Below, one piece after another: positions 1 to 8,276 of a stretch of DNA of 43,615 nt (its first letter is position 1; the number at the start of each line of letters is the position of its first letter). The notes beneath the pieces were generated by a model. The model had not been told where the DNA came from and did no database searches. It worked only from the letters and a program-made list of their open reading frames with translations. The DNA lies in NCBI GenBank assembly GCA_050330975.1, contig JBHJHK010000128.1, forward strand, positions 1 to 43,615, in the 5' to 3' direction. The position numbers and the translations under genes were made by a program. The DNA comes from JBHJHK01 sp050330975 (GTDB lineage Bacteria; Pseudomonadota; Gammaproteobacteria; Competibacterales; Competibacteraceae).

Positions 1-1
1 G

Positions 2-1513
2 ACGGGCGTGTCTTGGCGCCTTTTGCTGCGCCCCGCCGGGCGGGGGGCCCCCGTGGCCGGGGGGGGCCCGGCCGACGACACCCTCAATGTGGCTTATAAC
101 AAAGAGCTCGAGAGCGTCGATACCTATTTCAATTCCGCCCGGGAAGGGGTGATCCTCTCCCGCCACGTCTGGGACGGCTTGATGTACCGCGACCCTGCCA
201 CGGGGGAATATGTGGGCAACCTGGCCACTGAATGGGCCTGGATCGACGACACCACCTTGGAAGTCAAGCTCCGCCAGGACGTCAAGTTCCACAACGGCGA
301 GGCCTTCACCGCCGACGACGTGGTCTACACCGTCAACTTCGTCGCCGACGAGGCCAACGGAGTCAAAACCCAACGCAACGTCAACTGGCTGGAAAGCGCC
401 ACCAAGGTCGATGAATACACCGCCCACCTTCACCTCAAGGCCCCCTTCCCCGCCGCCATCGAGTACCTGTCGGGCCCGGTAGTCATGTACCCCGACGAGT
501 ACTATCAAGAGGTCGGCCCCCAGGGTATGGCCCTCGAGCCCGTGGGCACCGGCCCCTACCGGATGACCGAGGTGGAGCCGGGCCGGCGGTTTGTCATGGA
601 GCGCTACGAGGACTACCACGAAAGTCCCAAGGGCCGTCCCGCCATCGGCAAAGTCGTCATTCGCACCCTCCCCGACCGCAATACCCAATTCGCCGAGCTG
701 CTGCGAGGGGAGTTGGACTGGATCTGGGAGGTCCCCGCCGACCAAGCCGAGCGGTTGGCGGCCACCAATCGCTTCACCGTCAAAAACGCCCCCACCATGC
801 GCATCGGCTTTATCGAGATGGACGCCGCCGGGCGGGCCGGTGACCATCCCTTTACCGATTTGCGGGTGCGCCAGGCCGTGGCCCACGCCATCGACCGCCA
901 GGGCATGGTCGACGCCCTGGTTCGGGGCGCGTCAGTGGTCGTGGACGCCGGCTGCTACCCCAGCCAATTCGGCTGCACCCAGGAGGTGACCGGCTATAGT
1001 TACGACCCCGCCAAGGCCAAAGCCCTCCTGGCGGAAGCCGGCTACCCCGACGGCTTCAAGACCACCTTCTACGCCTATAGAAACCGCGATTACGCCGAAG
1101 CTCTCCTGGGTTACCTCAACGCCGTGGGCATCGAGACCGACTTCCAATACCTCAAGTATTCGGCGTTGCGGGAAATCCGCATGAAGGGGGAAACGGCCAT
1201 CACCTTCCAGACCTGGGGCTCCTATTCCATCAACGACGCTTCGGCCATCGTCAGCGAGTTCTTCAAGCACGGCTCATTGGACTTCGCCCGGGACCCCGAT
1301 ATCTTGCAGTGGCTAAAGATCGCCGATAGCTCCATCGACGGCGAGGTGCGGAAAGAGAACTACGCCAAGACCCTAGCGCGGATCGCAGAGCGGGCCTACT
1401 GGCTGCCGCTATTTTCCTACAATACCAACTATGTGTTTGTTCCCAAGGTGGAATTTGAGCCCACGGACGATGCTATCCCGCGGTTTTTCACCATGAGCTG
1501 GAAGGGCGATTAA
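2..1513 (+). CDS. ABC transporter substrate-binding protein, peptide/nickel type (5' end missing)
   Basis: Extracytoplasmic solute-binding protein of family 5 (SBP_bac_5), the DppA/OppA type that captures peptides or related ligands for an ABC importer. The mature domain starts near DDTLNVAYNKELE. Family features follow: the HVWDGLMYRD segment, LRQDVKFHNGEAFTADDVVY near residue 95, the GTGPYRM segment and a C-terminal domain ending FFTMSWKGD. The length after the signal region is normal. The reading frame is open to the window edge and no convincing signal peptide is visible: the first ~20 residues are Arg/Gly/Pro-rich and come from G- and C-runs, so the true start lies upstream or an indel has shifted the frame. 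It heads a five-gene importer operon, with permease and ATPase genes directly downstream on the same strand. The ligand cannot be read from the sequence. Confidence 0.9.
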   Translation, partial: TGVSWRLLLRPAGRGAPVAGGGPADDTLNVAYNKELESVDTYFNSAREGVILSRHVWDGLMYRDPATGEYVGNLATEWAWIDDTTLEVKLRQDVKFHNGEAFTADDVVYTVNFVADEANGVKTQRNVNWLESATKVDEYTAHLHLKAPFPAAIEYLSGPVVMYPDEYYQEVGPQGMALEPVGTGPYRMTEVEPGRRFVMERYEDYHESPKGRPAIGKVVIRTLPDRNTQFAELLRGELDWIWEVPADQAERLAATNRFTVKNAPTMRIGFIEMDAAGRAGDHPFTDLRVRQAVAHAIDRQGMVDALVRGASVVVDAGCYPSQFGCTQEVTGYSYDPAKAKALLAEAGYPDGFKTTFYAYRNRDYAEALLGYLNAVGIETDFQYLKYSALREIRMKGETAITFQTWGSYSINDASAIVSEFFKHGSLDFARDPDILQWLKIADSSIDGEVRKENYAKTLARIAERAYWLPLFSYNTNYVFVPKVEFEPTDDAIPRFFTMSWKGD

Positions 1514-1549
1514 GGGCGGTTACCCCGACCTCTCCCGGGTCTCCTGCCC

Positions 1550-2467
1550 GTGTTGAGCTACACCCTCAAGCGCCTGGGGCTGGCGTTATTGGTGGCTTTG
1601 ACCGTGTCGTTTTTGAGCTTTGCCCTGTTGTACTTGAGCGGCGACCCGGCGGCGGCCCTCGCCGGGGAGGCGGCCACGGAGGTGGACATCGAGGCCATCC
1701 GCAGCCAATTCGGCTTCGACCGCCCGGTGCTGGTCCAGTATCTCGAGTGGCTCGGCAATGCCCTACAAGGCGACTTTGGCCAGAGCTACTATTTCAACTT
1801 GCCCGTGGCGGATTTACTCATGGACCGGCTGCCGGTGACCTTGACCTTGGGGCTGTGTGCCATCACCTTCGCCCTGGTCACCGCCATCCCCTTGGGGGTG
1901 GCAGCGGCCGTCAAGCCCAACTCCATCATCGACCGCACGGCGCTGTTGATCTCGGTGTTGGGGCAAGCCATGCCCAGTTTTTGGTTTGCCCTGGTGCTGG
2001 TGGTGATTTTTTCCATCTCCTTGGGCTGGCTGCCGGCCTCGGGCGCCGATACCCCCTGGCACTTTGTACTGCCCACGGTGGTCCTGGGTTACTATGCCAT
2101 GCCGGCGATCATGCGTTTGACCCGCACCGGAATGCTGGAAACCCTGGCATCGGATTACATTCGCACCGCCCGGGCCAAGGGGGCGGGTCCGTTGCGGGTG
2201 CTGTTTCGCCATGCCCTTAGAAACGCCATCATCCCCGTGGTGAGCTTGGCGGCGGTGCAAATGGGCTTTATGCTCGGGGGCTCCATCGTGGTGGAGACGG
2301 TGTTCGCCCTCCACGGAGCGGGGTATCTGGCCTGGGAGTCCATCAGCCGCAACGATTTGCCCACGGTTCAGGCGTTGATCTTGATCTTCGCCCTATTTTA
2401 CATCGTCTTCACCCTCCTGGCGGACCTCCTCAACGCCTGGATCAACCCCCGCATCCGGGTGGGCTAA
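1550..2467 (+). CDS. ABC transporter permease, DppB/OppB type
   Basis: Inner-membrane permease (BPD_transp_1) of the peptide/nickel importer. It opens with a membrane segment at about residues 9-30, followed by the periplasmic stretch with FGFDRPVLVQYLEWL typical of DppB. Further membrane segments come before and after the cytoplasmic EAA loop, seen as DYIRTARAKGAGPLRVLFRH at residues 202-221, which docks on the ATPase subunits. The 305-aa length is normal. The start is GTG at 1550 (TTG at 1553 is possible), 36 bp after the binding-protein stop. The next gene starts on the base after this stop codon, so the two permeases are probably translationally coupled. Confidence 0.93.
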   Translation: MLSYTLKRLGLALLVALTVSFLSFALLYLSGDPAAALAGEAATEVDIEAIRSQFGFDRPVLVQYLEWLGNALQGDFGQSYYFNLPVADLLMDRLPVTLTLGLCAITFALVTAIPLGVAAAVKPNSIIDRTALLISVLGQAMPSFWFALVLVVIFSISLGWLPASGADTPWHFVLPTVVLGYYAMPAIMRLTRTGMLETLASDYIRTARAKGAGPLRVLFRHALRNAIIPVVSLAAVQMGFMLGGSIVVETVFALHGAGYLAWESISRNDLPTVQALILIFALFYIVFTLLADLLNAWINPRIRVG

Positions 2468-3385
2468 ATGGCCACGGTTTCCCCTTCTTCTGAGAGTGCC
2501 CAAGACGGCCCCTCTAGGGCGGCGACGTCCCTCCCCCGCTGGCTCCTCCTGCGTCGTTCTCTGGGTCACCTGGGTCTGTTGCTGGGGGGGATCACCTTGC
2601 TGTTTATCATCGTCATCGCCCTGGCGGCCCCCTGGTTGACGGAACACAGCCCCTACGCCCAAGACCTGAGCTCGCGCCTCATTCCCCCTTTTTGGAGCGA
2701 GCGGGGCTCGCCAGAGCATTGGCTCGGCACCGATTTCTTGGGGCGGGACTACTTTGCCCGGCTGGTGCATGGCGCCCAGATTTCCCTGCTCATCGGCACG
2801 GTCTCGGCCCTCATCGCCGGGGTCATCGGCACGGGCCTCGGGGTGGCGGCGGGCTACTTTGGCGGTCGCATCGACGCCGTGGTGACTTTCTTGATCACCG
2901 TGAGGCTGTCCCTCCCCGTGGTGCTGGTGGCGTTGGCGGTGGTGGCCCTCATCGGCAGTTCATTGACCGTGGTCATCGCCGTATTGGGGTTGTTGTTATG
3001 GGACCGCTTCGCCGTGGTGATGCGGGCGACGACGCTAGAACTCCGGGAGGCCGACTACGTCAACGCCGCCCGGGCTTTGGGGTTGTCGCCTGGGGGTATT
3101 TTGCTCCGGGAGGTGCTGCCCAACGCCCTCAATCCCTTGATCGTGGTGACCACCCTCGAGATAGCCCACGCCATTTTACTAGAAGCGGCGCTGTCGTTTT
3201 TGGGGCTGGGGGTCCAGCCCCCCCTGCCCTCTTGGGGCCTCATGGTGGCGGAGGGGCGGGATATGATGCTATTTGAGCCCTGGCTCATCGTCATCCCAGG
3301 TATCGCGTTGTTTTTTTTGATTTTATCCGTCAATTTGGTGGGGGACGGGGTGCGGGATGTCACCGCCCCCGAGAACCGGGTCTAG
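2468..3385 (+). CDS. ABC transporter permease, DppC/OppC type
   Basis: Second membrane subunit of the importer. It has the N-terminal OppC-type region (membrane segment at about 33-54), then the DppC hallmark HWLGTDFLGRDYFARLVHGA around residues 84-103. The EAA loop EADYVNAARALG lies at residues 194-205, and FLGLGVQPPLPSWG near residue 240 is also typical. The length of 305 aa fits. The ATG directly follows the TAA of the upstream permease with no gap, supporting a fixed heterodimer with it. The next gene, an ATPase, starts 3 bp downstream. Confidence 0.93.
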   Translation: MATVSPSSESAQDGPSRAATSLPRWLLLRRSLGHLGLLLGGITLLFIIVIALAAPWLTEHSPYAQDLSSRLIPPFWSERGSPEHWLGTDFLGRDYFARLVHGAQISLLIGTVSALIAGVIGTGLGVAAGYFGGRIDAVVTFLITVRLSLPVVLVALAVVALIGSSLTVVIAVLGLLLWDRFAVVMRATTLELREADYVNAARALGLSPGGILLREVLPNALNPLIVVTTLEIAHAILLEAALSFLGLGVQPPLPSWGLMVAEGRDMMLFEPWLIVIPGIALFFLILSVNLVGDGVRDVTAPENRV

Positions 3386-3388
3386 ACC

Positions 3389-4378
3389 ATGGCACTGGTG
3401 GAAATGGAAGATCTGCGCATCGCCCTGCCCACCCCCTCGGGGCTGCTCCAAGCGGTGCGGGGTTTGGATATCGCCGTCGAGCCCGGCGAGACTTTGGGCA
3501 TCGTCGGTGAGTCGGGGTCGGGGAAATCCATGACCCTGTTGGCGCTCATGGGCTTGCTCCCCCCCAAGGCCAAGCTCTCCGCCAGCCGCTTGACCTTTGA
3601 CGAGGTGGATCTATTGACCGCCACTTCCCGCCAATGGCGCCAGCTCCGGGGTCAACGCCTGGCCATGATTTTCCAGGAGCCCATGACCTCCCTCAACCCG
3701 GCCTATACCCTGGGGGACCAACTGATGGAGGCCTATGGCCTCCACAGACCCCACAACTCCAAAGCCGCCCGGGAGCGAGCCATCTATCTCCTAGAGCGGG
3801 TGGGAATCAGCGACGCCGCCACTCGCCTCGGCCACTATCCCCACCAACTGTCCGGGGGCCTGCGCCAGCGGGTGATGATCGCCATGGCGTTGATGTGCGA
3901 CCCCAAACTCCTCATCGCCGACGAACCCACCACCGCCTTGGACGTCACCATCCAGGCGCAGATTTTGGGGGTGTTGGCCGACCTGCGGCGGGAATTCGCC
4001 ATGGCCATGATCTTGGTGACCCACGACTTGGGAATCGTCGCCCGGGTGGCGGACCGGGTGGCGGTGATGTACGCCGGGCGCATCGTCGAGAGTGGACCCG
4101 CTAAGGCGGTGTTCCACAACCCGTCCCACCCCTACACCCGGGGGCTGTTGAGTTGTTTGCCCAAGCCTGGAAGCGGTCGGGGGGCGCGCCTGGGGTCGAT
4201 TCCCGGGGTGGTGCCGGCCTTGATCGGCGAACTGGCGGGGTGTGCCTTCAAAAGCCGCTGCCCGGTGGCCACCGAAGCCTGTGGCGGGACTATTCCAGTC
4301 CACTACCAGGGGCCTGGGCACAAGGTCCATTGCATTCACTCGCCCTCCCCCGCCCCAACCCGCGAGGCCGTCTTGTGA
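3389..4378 (+). CDS. ABC transporter ATP-binding protein, DppD/OppD type
   Basis: One of two cytoplasmic ATPases that power the importer. Walker A is GESGSGKS (residues 40-47), the ABC signature LSGGLRQR starts near 154, Walker B is LLIADEP followed by the TTALD D-loop near 173-182, and the switch His is in VTHDLG. The C-terminal oligopeptide/dipeptide extension (oligo_HPY) carries the CAFKSRCP...C cysteine pattern seen in DppD/OppD, where some homologues bind an Fe-S cluster. It ends in TGA overlapping the GTG of the next ATPase gene by 4 bp. Confidence 0.94.
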   Translation: MALVEMEDLRIALPTPSGLLQAVRGLDIAVEPGETLGIVGESGSGKSMTLLALMGLLPPKAKLSASRLTFDEVDLLTATSRQWRQLRGQRLAMIFQEPMTSLNPAYTLGDQLMEAYGLHRPHNSKAARERAIYLLERVGISDAATRLGHYPHQLSGGLRQRVMIAMALMCDPKLLIADEPTTALDVTIQAQILGVLADLRREFAMAMILVTHDLGIVARVADRVAVMYAGRIVESGPAKAVFHNPSHPYTRGLLSCLPKPGSGRGARLGSIPGVVPALIGELAGCAFKSRCPVATEACGGTIPVHYQGPGHKVHCIHSPSPAPTREAVL

Positions 4379-5346
4379 CGCCTGTGTTAGAACTCCAACA
4401 GGTCACCAAGACCTACTGGGTGCGCAACCAATTCTTCGCCCCCAAGCGGCCCCTTCACGCCCTGCGGGGGGTGAGTCTTCACCTTGGGCCGGGGGAGACC
4501 TTGGGATTGGTGGGAGAGTCGGGCTGTGGCAAGTCCACCTTGGCGCGGCTTTTATTGGGCTTAGAGGCCCCCAGCAGTGGCACGGCGCTGTTGGACGGCG
4601 AATCCGTGGAACGCCACACCAGGCGCTGGCGCGCCCGTCACATCCAGCCCATCTTCCAAGACCCCTACGCCTCCCTCAATCCCAGGCGCAGCGTGTTGGA
4701 CACCGTGCGCCAGCCCCTGGAAATCCATGGTTTAGAGGTCGATGGTCGGGCGAGGCGCGCCCGGGCTTGCGCCATGCTGGAGCGGGTTGGGTTGCCCACC
4801 CGTACTTTTGCCAACTATCCCCACCAGTTGTCGGGGGGCCAGCGGCAACGGGTGGCCATTGCCCGAGCGTTGGTGCTGGCGCCCCGGGTGGTGGTGTGCG
4901 ACGAACCCACCTCGGCATTGGACGTCTCGGTCCAAGCCCAAATCCTCAATTTGCTGCTGGACCTCAAGGGAGAGTTGGGTTTGAGTTATGTATTTATCTC
5001 CCACAATTTGGGGGTGGTGGAGTATTTGGCGGACCGGGTGGCGGTGATGTATTTGGGGAGCATCGTCGAAGAGCAGCCTGCCGCTGAGCTATTTGCCGGG
5101 CCTCGTCACCCCTACACCGAGGCCCTCTTGGCGTCGACCCTGACCCCCGACCCCGACCTCGCTGTGCCCGAGGTCCCCTTGGGGACGGTGTTTCCCAATC
5201 CCCTCAATCCCCCCATGGGCTGTCACTTTCATCCCCGTTGCCCCAAGGTTTTGGGGCGCTGTCGGCAACAAGTCCCCCAAGAAGCCCTCCTTCCCGGGGG
5301 ACGGGTGAGTTGCCACCTCCATGGAGATCGGGAACACGTGGCCTGA
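4375..5346 (+). CDS. ABC transporter ATP-binding protein, DppF/OppF type
   Basis: Second ATPase of the importer, 323 aa. The frame stays open 225 bp upstream, but homology starts at VTPVLELQQVTKTYWV, so I chose GTG 4375, which overlaps the previous stop (GTGA). Walker A GESGCGKST is near residue 46, signature LSGGQRQRVAIARAL near 151, Walker B VVVCDEPTSALD near 172, then FISHNLGVVEYLADRVAVMY. The C-terminal oligo_HPY region contains GCHFHPRCP and a later Cys, as in DppF. It is the last gene of the operon; the A-rich gap after it marks a change in base composition. Confidence 0.93.
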   Translation: MTPVLELQQVTKTYWVRNQFFAPKRPLHALRGVSLHLGPGETLGLVGESGCGKSTLARLLLGLEAPSSGTALLDGESVERHTRRWRARHIQPIFQDPYASLNPRRSVLDTVRQPLEIHGLEVDGRARRARACAMLERVGLPTRTFANYPHQLSGGQRQRVAIARALVLAPRVVVCDEPTSALDVSVQAQILNLLLDLKGELGLSYVFISHNLGVVEYLADRVAVMYLGSIVEEQPAAELFAGPRHPYTEALLASTLTPDPDLAVPEVPLGTVFPNPLNPPMGCHFHPRCPKVLGRCRQQVPQEALLPGGRVSCHLHGDREHVA

Positions 5347-5432
5347 ATCCCGTTGGCAGCCCATCCATGGTCAGAGGATTTCAATCATGTTATAACAGCT
5401 TTATACAGATAAAGAGTTGTTGTGAAGTTCTC

Positions 5433-5478
5433 AAAAAAAACAAAAAACAAAAAACAAAAAAGTAAAAAAGGCAAAAAA
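5433..5478. repeat. (CA6)n A-tract microsatellite
   Basis: Runs of 8, 6, 6, 6, 6 and 6 adenines are separated by single C or short GT/GGC interruptions, giving a roughly 7-bp period. It lies in the 211-bp gap between the importer operon and the propeller gene, in an otherwise GC-rich window. No stem-loop precedes it, so it is not an obvious intrinsic terminator in the plus direction. It could be bent or melted promoter-upstream DNA, a slipped-strand repeat, or the scar of an insertion boundary. Confidence 0.8.
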
Positions 5479-5557
5479 CTCATTGTCGGTTACTTGCCAT
5501 TAAACAATAACAGCAAAATACAGCGATAAACCACCGCAAAATCCGAGGAGAAATCCA

Positions 5558-7027
5558 ATGTGTAACCCTGGTTTAACCATGGTAACGGGCGTTATTTCTG
5601 GTCTAGCTGCCTTTGTCTTCCTCAATTTCATGGCAAACGCAGCCGATCATGGACAGGCCACCATGTTGGCGCCGCAGTTTCAAGTCGATCCCGACTGGCC
5701 CAAGCCGTTGCCAAACAATTGGCAAGTGGGCCAGGTCGCCGGGGTTGCCGTTGCCCCAGACGACACCATTTGGGTGGTACACCGCCCTCGAACTCTAGAC
5801 AACTCTGAGGCAGGTGCCACTGACGCTGAGCCGGGGATTTTTGTATGTAATGAAGGCGGTCAGCTCAAAGAACGGGATGGCACCTGCGAAGAAGGGGACG
5901 AGTTTGAAAGCCCGGTGGCGGCTGATGCCTTTGGTCATCCCCGTCCCCACGGTCCGATCTCCAGTAACTCCATCCCTGCGCCTTCGGTGTTGCACTTCGA
6001 TCGCCAGGGCAATTTGCTAGGTGCCTGGGGCGGCCCGCGCCACCACGGGAAAAATTGGGGTTGGCCCGATCCTCTTTGGACCGAAGCTGAGGGGGTATCT
6101 TGTCAGTGGCCCGCTGGCGAACACGCTCTCCACGTCGACCGCGATGGCTATCTCTATCTCACCTCCAACGGCGCCGGCGACGGCTCCCTCGAGGATGGAC
6201 TCAACGATACCGGCTGGGATGGGCAGCTGTTGAAATTTACCCCTGACGGCACTTGTGTGCTGCAGATCGGCATGCCCCTGGGCGAGGGTAGCCAAGAGGA
6301 GTTGGCCAATAGCAATGACACCGATGGCGGCATCAACGGCACACCGCGTTTATACCGACCGGCCAATTCCCACGTGTCTGGCGACGACCTCTACATCGCC
6401 GATGGCTATGGCAACCGCCGTATTGTGGTGGTCGATAAGAATAGCGGGATGTATAAACGCCACTGGGGAGGCTAAGGCGATGGATCCGTAGATGATACCT
6501 TACCCGGCAACTTTGCCGATGATCGCCCTGCTGAACCCAATCCACCGCGCCAGTTTCGCACCCCCACCCACTGTGTACGGGTCGCCGAAGATGGTAATAT
6601 CTACGTCTGTGACCGGGTAAACAACCGCATCCAGGTCTTTGACCAGAGTGTGGGTACGAATCCCGACTGCACGGATCCTAGCCGTGAAGCCAATAACGGC
6701 TGTGGCTTTCTTTTTGAGACCTTCACTCGGTCTGAGACCCTGGGTCCAGGTACGGTTTGGGATCTAGCGCTCTCTCCGGATGAGGAGCAAACCTGCGTGC
6801 ATCAAGCCGATGGCTCAAACCAAAAGGTCGATACCCTGTATCGACCCACCTTGCAGCACCTCGATAGCTTTGGACAACAGGGTCGCCAGCCGGGGGCTTT
6901 CCACTGGATACACGACATTGCAGCCGATTCTCGCGGCAACCTCTACACCACCGAGGTGGATACTGGAAAGCGAGCCCAGAAGTTCATCCGTATTGGCCGG
7001 CGCAGCTGTCGCGAGGAGGCTGACTGA
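5558..7027 (+). pseudogene. NHL-repeat beta-propeller protein, interrupted by an in-frame TAA at 6473-6475
   Basis: The first part encodes 305 aa with a signal peptide (hydrophobic segment about residues 8-24, then ANAAD) and propeller blades such as GVAVAPDDTIWVVHRPR and DDLYIADGYGNRRIVVVD. It stops at TAA right after YKRHWGG. The same frame continues with no frameshift as GDGSVDDTLPGNFADDRP, then blade motifs HCVRVAEDGNIYVCDRVNNR, VWDLALSPDE and IAADSRGNLYTTEVDTGKR, ending at TGA 7025. The blades on both sides match one family, so one codon, probably TAC (Tyr), has become TAA. A strong Shine-Dalgarno (GAGGAGA) precedes ATG 5558. The substrate is unknown; relatives are secreted six-bladed propellers. 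A sequencing error or natural readthrough is not excluded. GC content is lower than in the flanks. Confidence 0.8.
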
Positions 7028-7029
7028 TT

Positions 7030-7719
7030 TTGGCTAAACCCATGCCAGCGTCATGGATAAATAGACATCACACCAGGAGGGTTATCGCTCCCCTGGTGCT
7101 GTCTATTCTGTTGTTGTCTATTCTGTTGTTAATGGTGGGCAAAACCGCCGGGGCGCATCCTGAGTACTTACCCAATGAGATTTCCATGGTGTTTTTTATC
7201 AATCAAGACACCTCGGGCATCGAAGTCATGGTGCGAACTCCGGCCTATCTATTTGAAAATTTTGGCTTGCCTTTGCGTGGCCAAGACAGCATCGACGTCG
7301 ATGCTTTCGAGGGTATCGATCCTTTTGATCCCCAGGGTCGCCCCTATACCAAAAGAGCCGCCCGCGCCGTGGGTAGCGCCTTTAAGATTTTAGCCGATGA
7401 TGAAGTTATCGATCTCAAGGTTGGTCGCGTCCAGCTTGCGCCAAAAAACAGTAGTGCCTTTGATGGCTTTAATGCTGTCAGCGCACATTTAAAAAACTCA
7501 CCCCCGTCAGTGAAAGCTGAGATTAGCCTCTACACAGGTTTTATCGATATACGGTATTTTAGCAATACCAAGGGGAATTTGGTCTTTGTTCCCACAGTGG
7601 GTCCAGTCATGGCTGAGCGGATGAAATTTCATCTCCAGTATTTTTTAGAGGGCCGAATGGTTGAATCAACGACGATTCCCGGTTGGATAAAAGGGGTCAA
7701 TTTAGAATCAACCGACTGA
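7030..7719 (+). CDS. Hypothetical exported protein
   Basis: I do not recognise this 229-aa protein. It has a basic N-terminus, a hydrophobic stretch at about residues 20-37 and a likely signal cleavage after KTAGA, before HPEYLPNEIS. The rest is a mixed soluble domain of beta-rich appearance (for example AEISLYTGFIDIRYFS) with no further membrane segment and no cysteine in the mature part. TTG 7030 lies 2 bp after the propeller gene stop; ATG 7042 is an alternative start. Tight spacing and the same lower GC suggest it was acquired and transcribed together with the propeller gene. A remote likeness to the N-terminal periplasmic part of HupE/UreJ-type proteins crossed my mind but is not supported by any motif. 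Confidence 0.65.
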   Translation: MAKPMPASWINRHHTRRVIAPLVLSILLLSILLLMVGKTAGAHPEYLPNEISMVFFINQDTSGIEVMVRTPAYLFENFGLPLRGQDSIDVDAFEGIDPFDPQGRPYTKRAARAVGSAFKILADDEVIDLKVGRVQLAPKNSSAFDGFNAVSAHLKNSPPSVKAEISLYTGFIDIRYFSNTKGNLVFVPTVGPVMAERMKFHLQYFLEGRMVESTTIPGWIKGVNLESTD

Positions 7720-7820
7720 GGTCAACCCATCCTCATCTCTGCGGCCAGAATGGAATAATGAATCGAATCGACTAGCTTTGAGCTGAGAATCCATGGGGCT
7801 TTAGTGTGAAATAACAGGCC

Positions 7821-8261
7821 ATGAACCACCTCATCAGCAACGCCCTCCAGACCTACCGCGGCATCGCCCATCCCTGGCTTTGCGATGCCTTTGATCATCT
7901 CAACACCCGCCACTACGTGGCCATGTTCGACGACGCCAGCTTTCACTTTTTTAGCTTGCTGGGGTTTTCCTATCACTCGTTGGCTGTGGACAAGCGGGGT
8001 TGGGCCGACGTCAAGGCCGAGCTGGAGTTCAAGCGGGAAGTTCCCCGGGGCGAGCTGGTGGTGGTCTACACGGGGCTGGTGGCCCTGGGCAACAAGTCCC
8101 TCACCTACCGCCACGAGATGCGCAACGCCGACGACCCCGAATGCCTCCACGCCACCATGGAGACTGTCACCGCCCACTTTGACTTGGTGACCCGCAAGGC
8201 GTTGCCCTTGCCCGAGGGGTTTCGCCTCAAAGCCGAGCAATACCTCATCCCCTCGCAATAG
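7821..8261 (+). CDS. Hot-dog fold acyl-CoA thioesterase (4HBT family)
   Basis: A 146-aa single-domain protein with the 4-hydroxybenzoyl-CoA thioesterase/YbgC pattern: CDAFDHLNTRHYVAMFDDA near residues 21-39 supplies the usual catalytic Asp and the HLN..Y element, followed by VKAELEFKREVPRGELVVV and THAHFD-like strands. It probably hydrolyses acyl-CoA or acyl-carrier thioesters in the cytoplasm; chain-length preference cannot be read. ATG 7821 is preceded by a weak CAGG. It sits 15 bp upstream of an SGNH-type hydrolase gene on the same strand, so the two are likely co-transcribed. GC content returns to the high level of the rest of the window here. Confidence 0.85.
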   Translation: MNHLISNALQTYRGIAHPWLCDAFDHLNTRHYVAMFDDASFHFFSLLGFSYHSLAVDKRGWADVKAELEFKREVPRGELVVVYTGLVALGNKSLTYRHEMRNADDPECLHATMETVTAHFDLVTRKALPLPEGFRLKAEQYLIPSQ

Positions 8262-8276
8262 CGTCGCCCTCCCACC

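Noticed and set aside
5433..5478. CRISPR array or intrinsic terminator in the A-rich tract
   Set aside because: The repeat unit is 7 bp without spacers, and no stem precedes the tract on the plus strand.
6473..6475. Recoding of TAA as an amino acid
   Set aside because: Other genes in the window end normally at TAA, TAG and TGA, and no recoding signal is visible; a point mutation or error is simpler.
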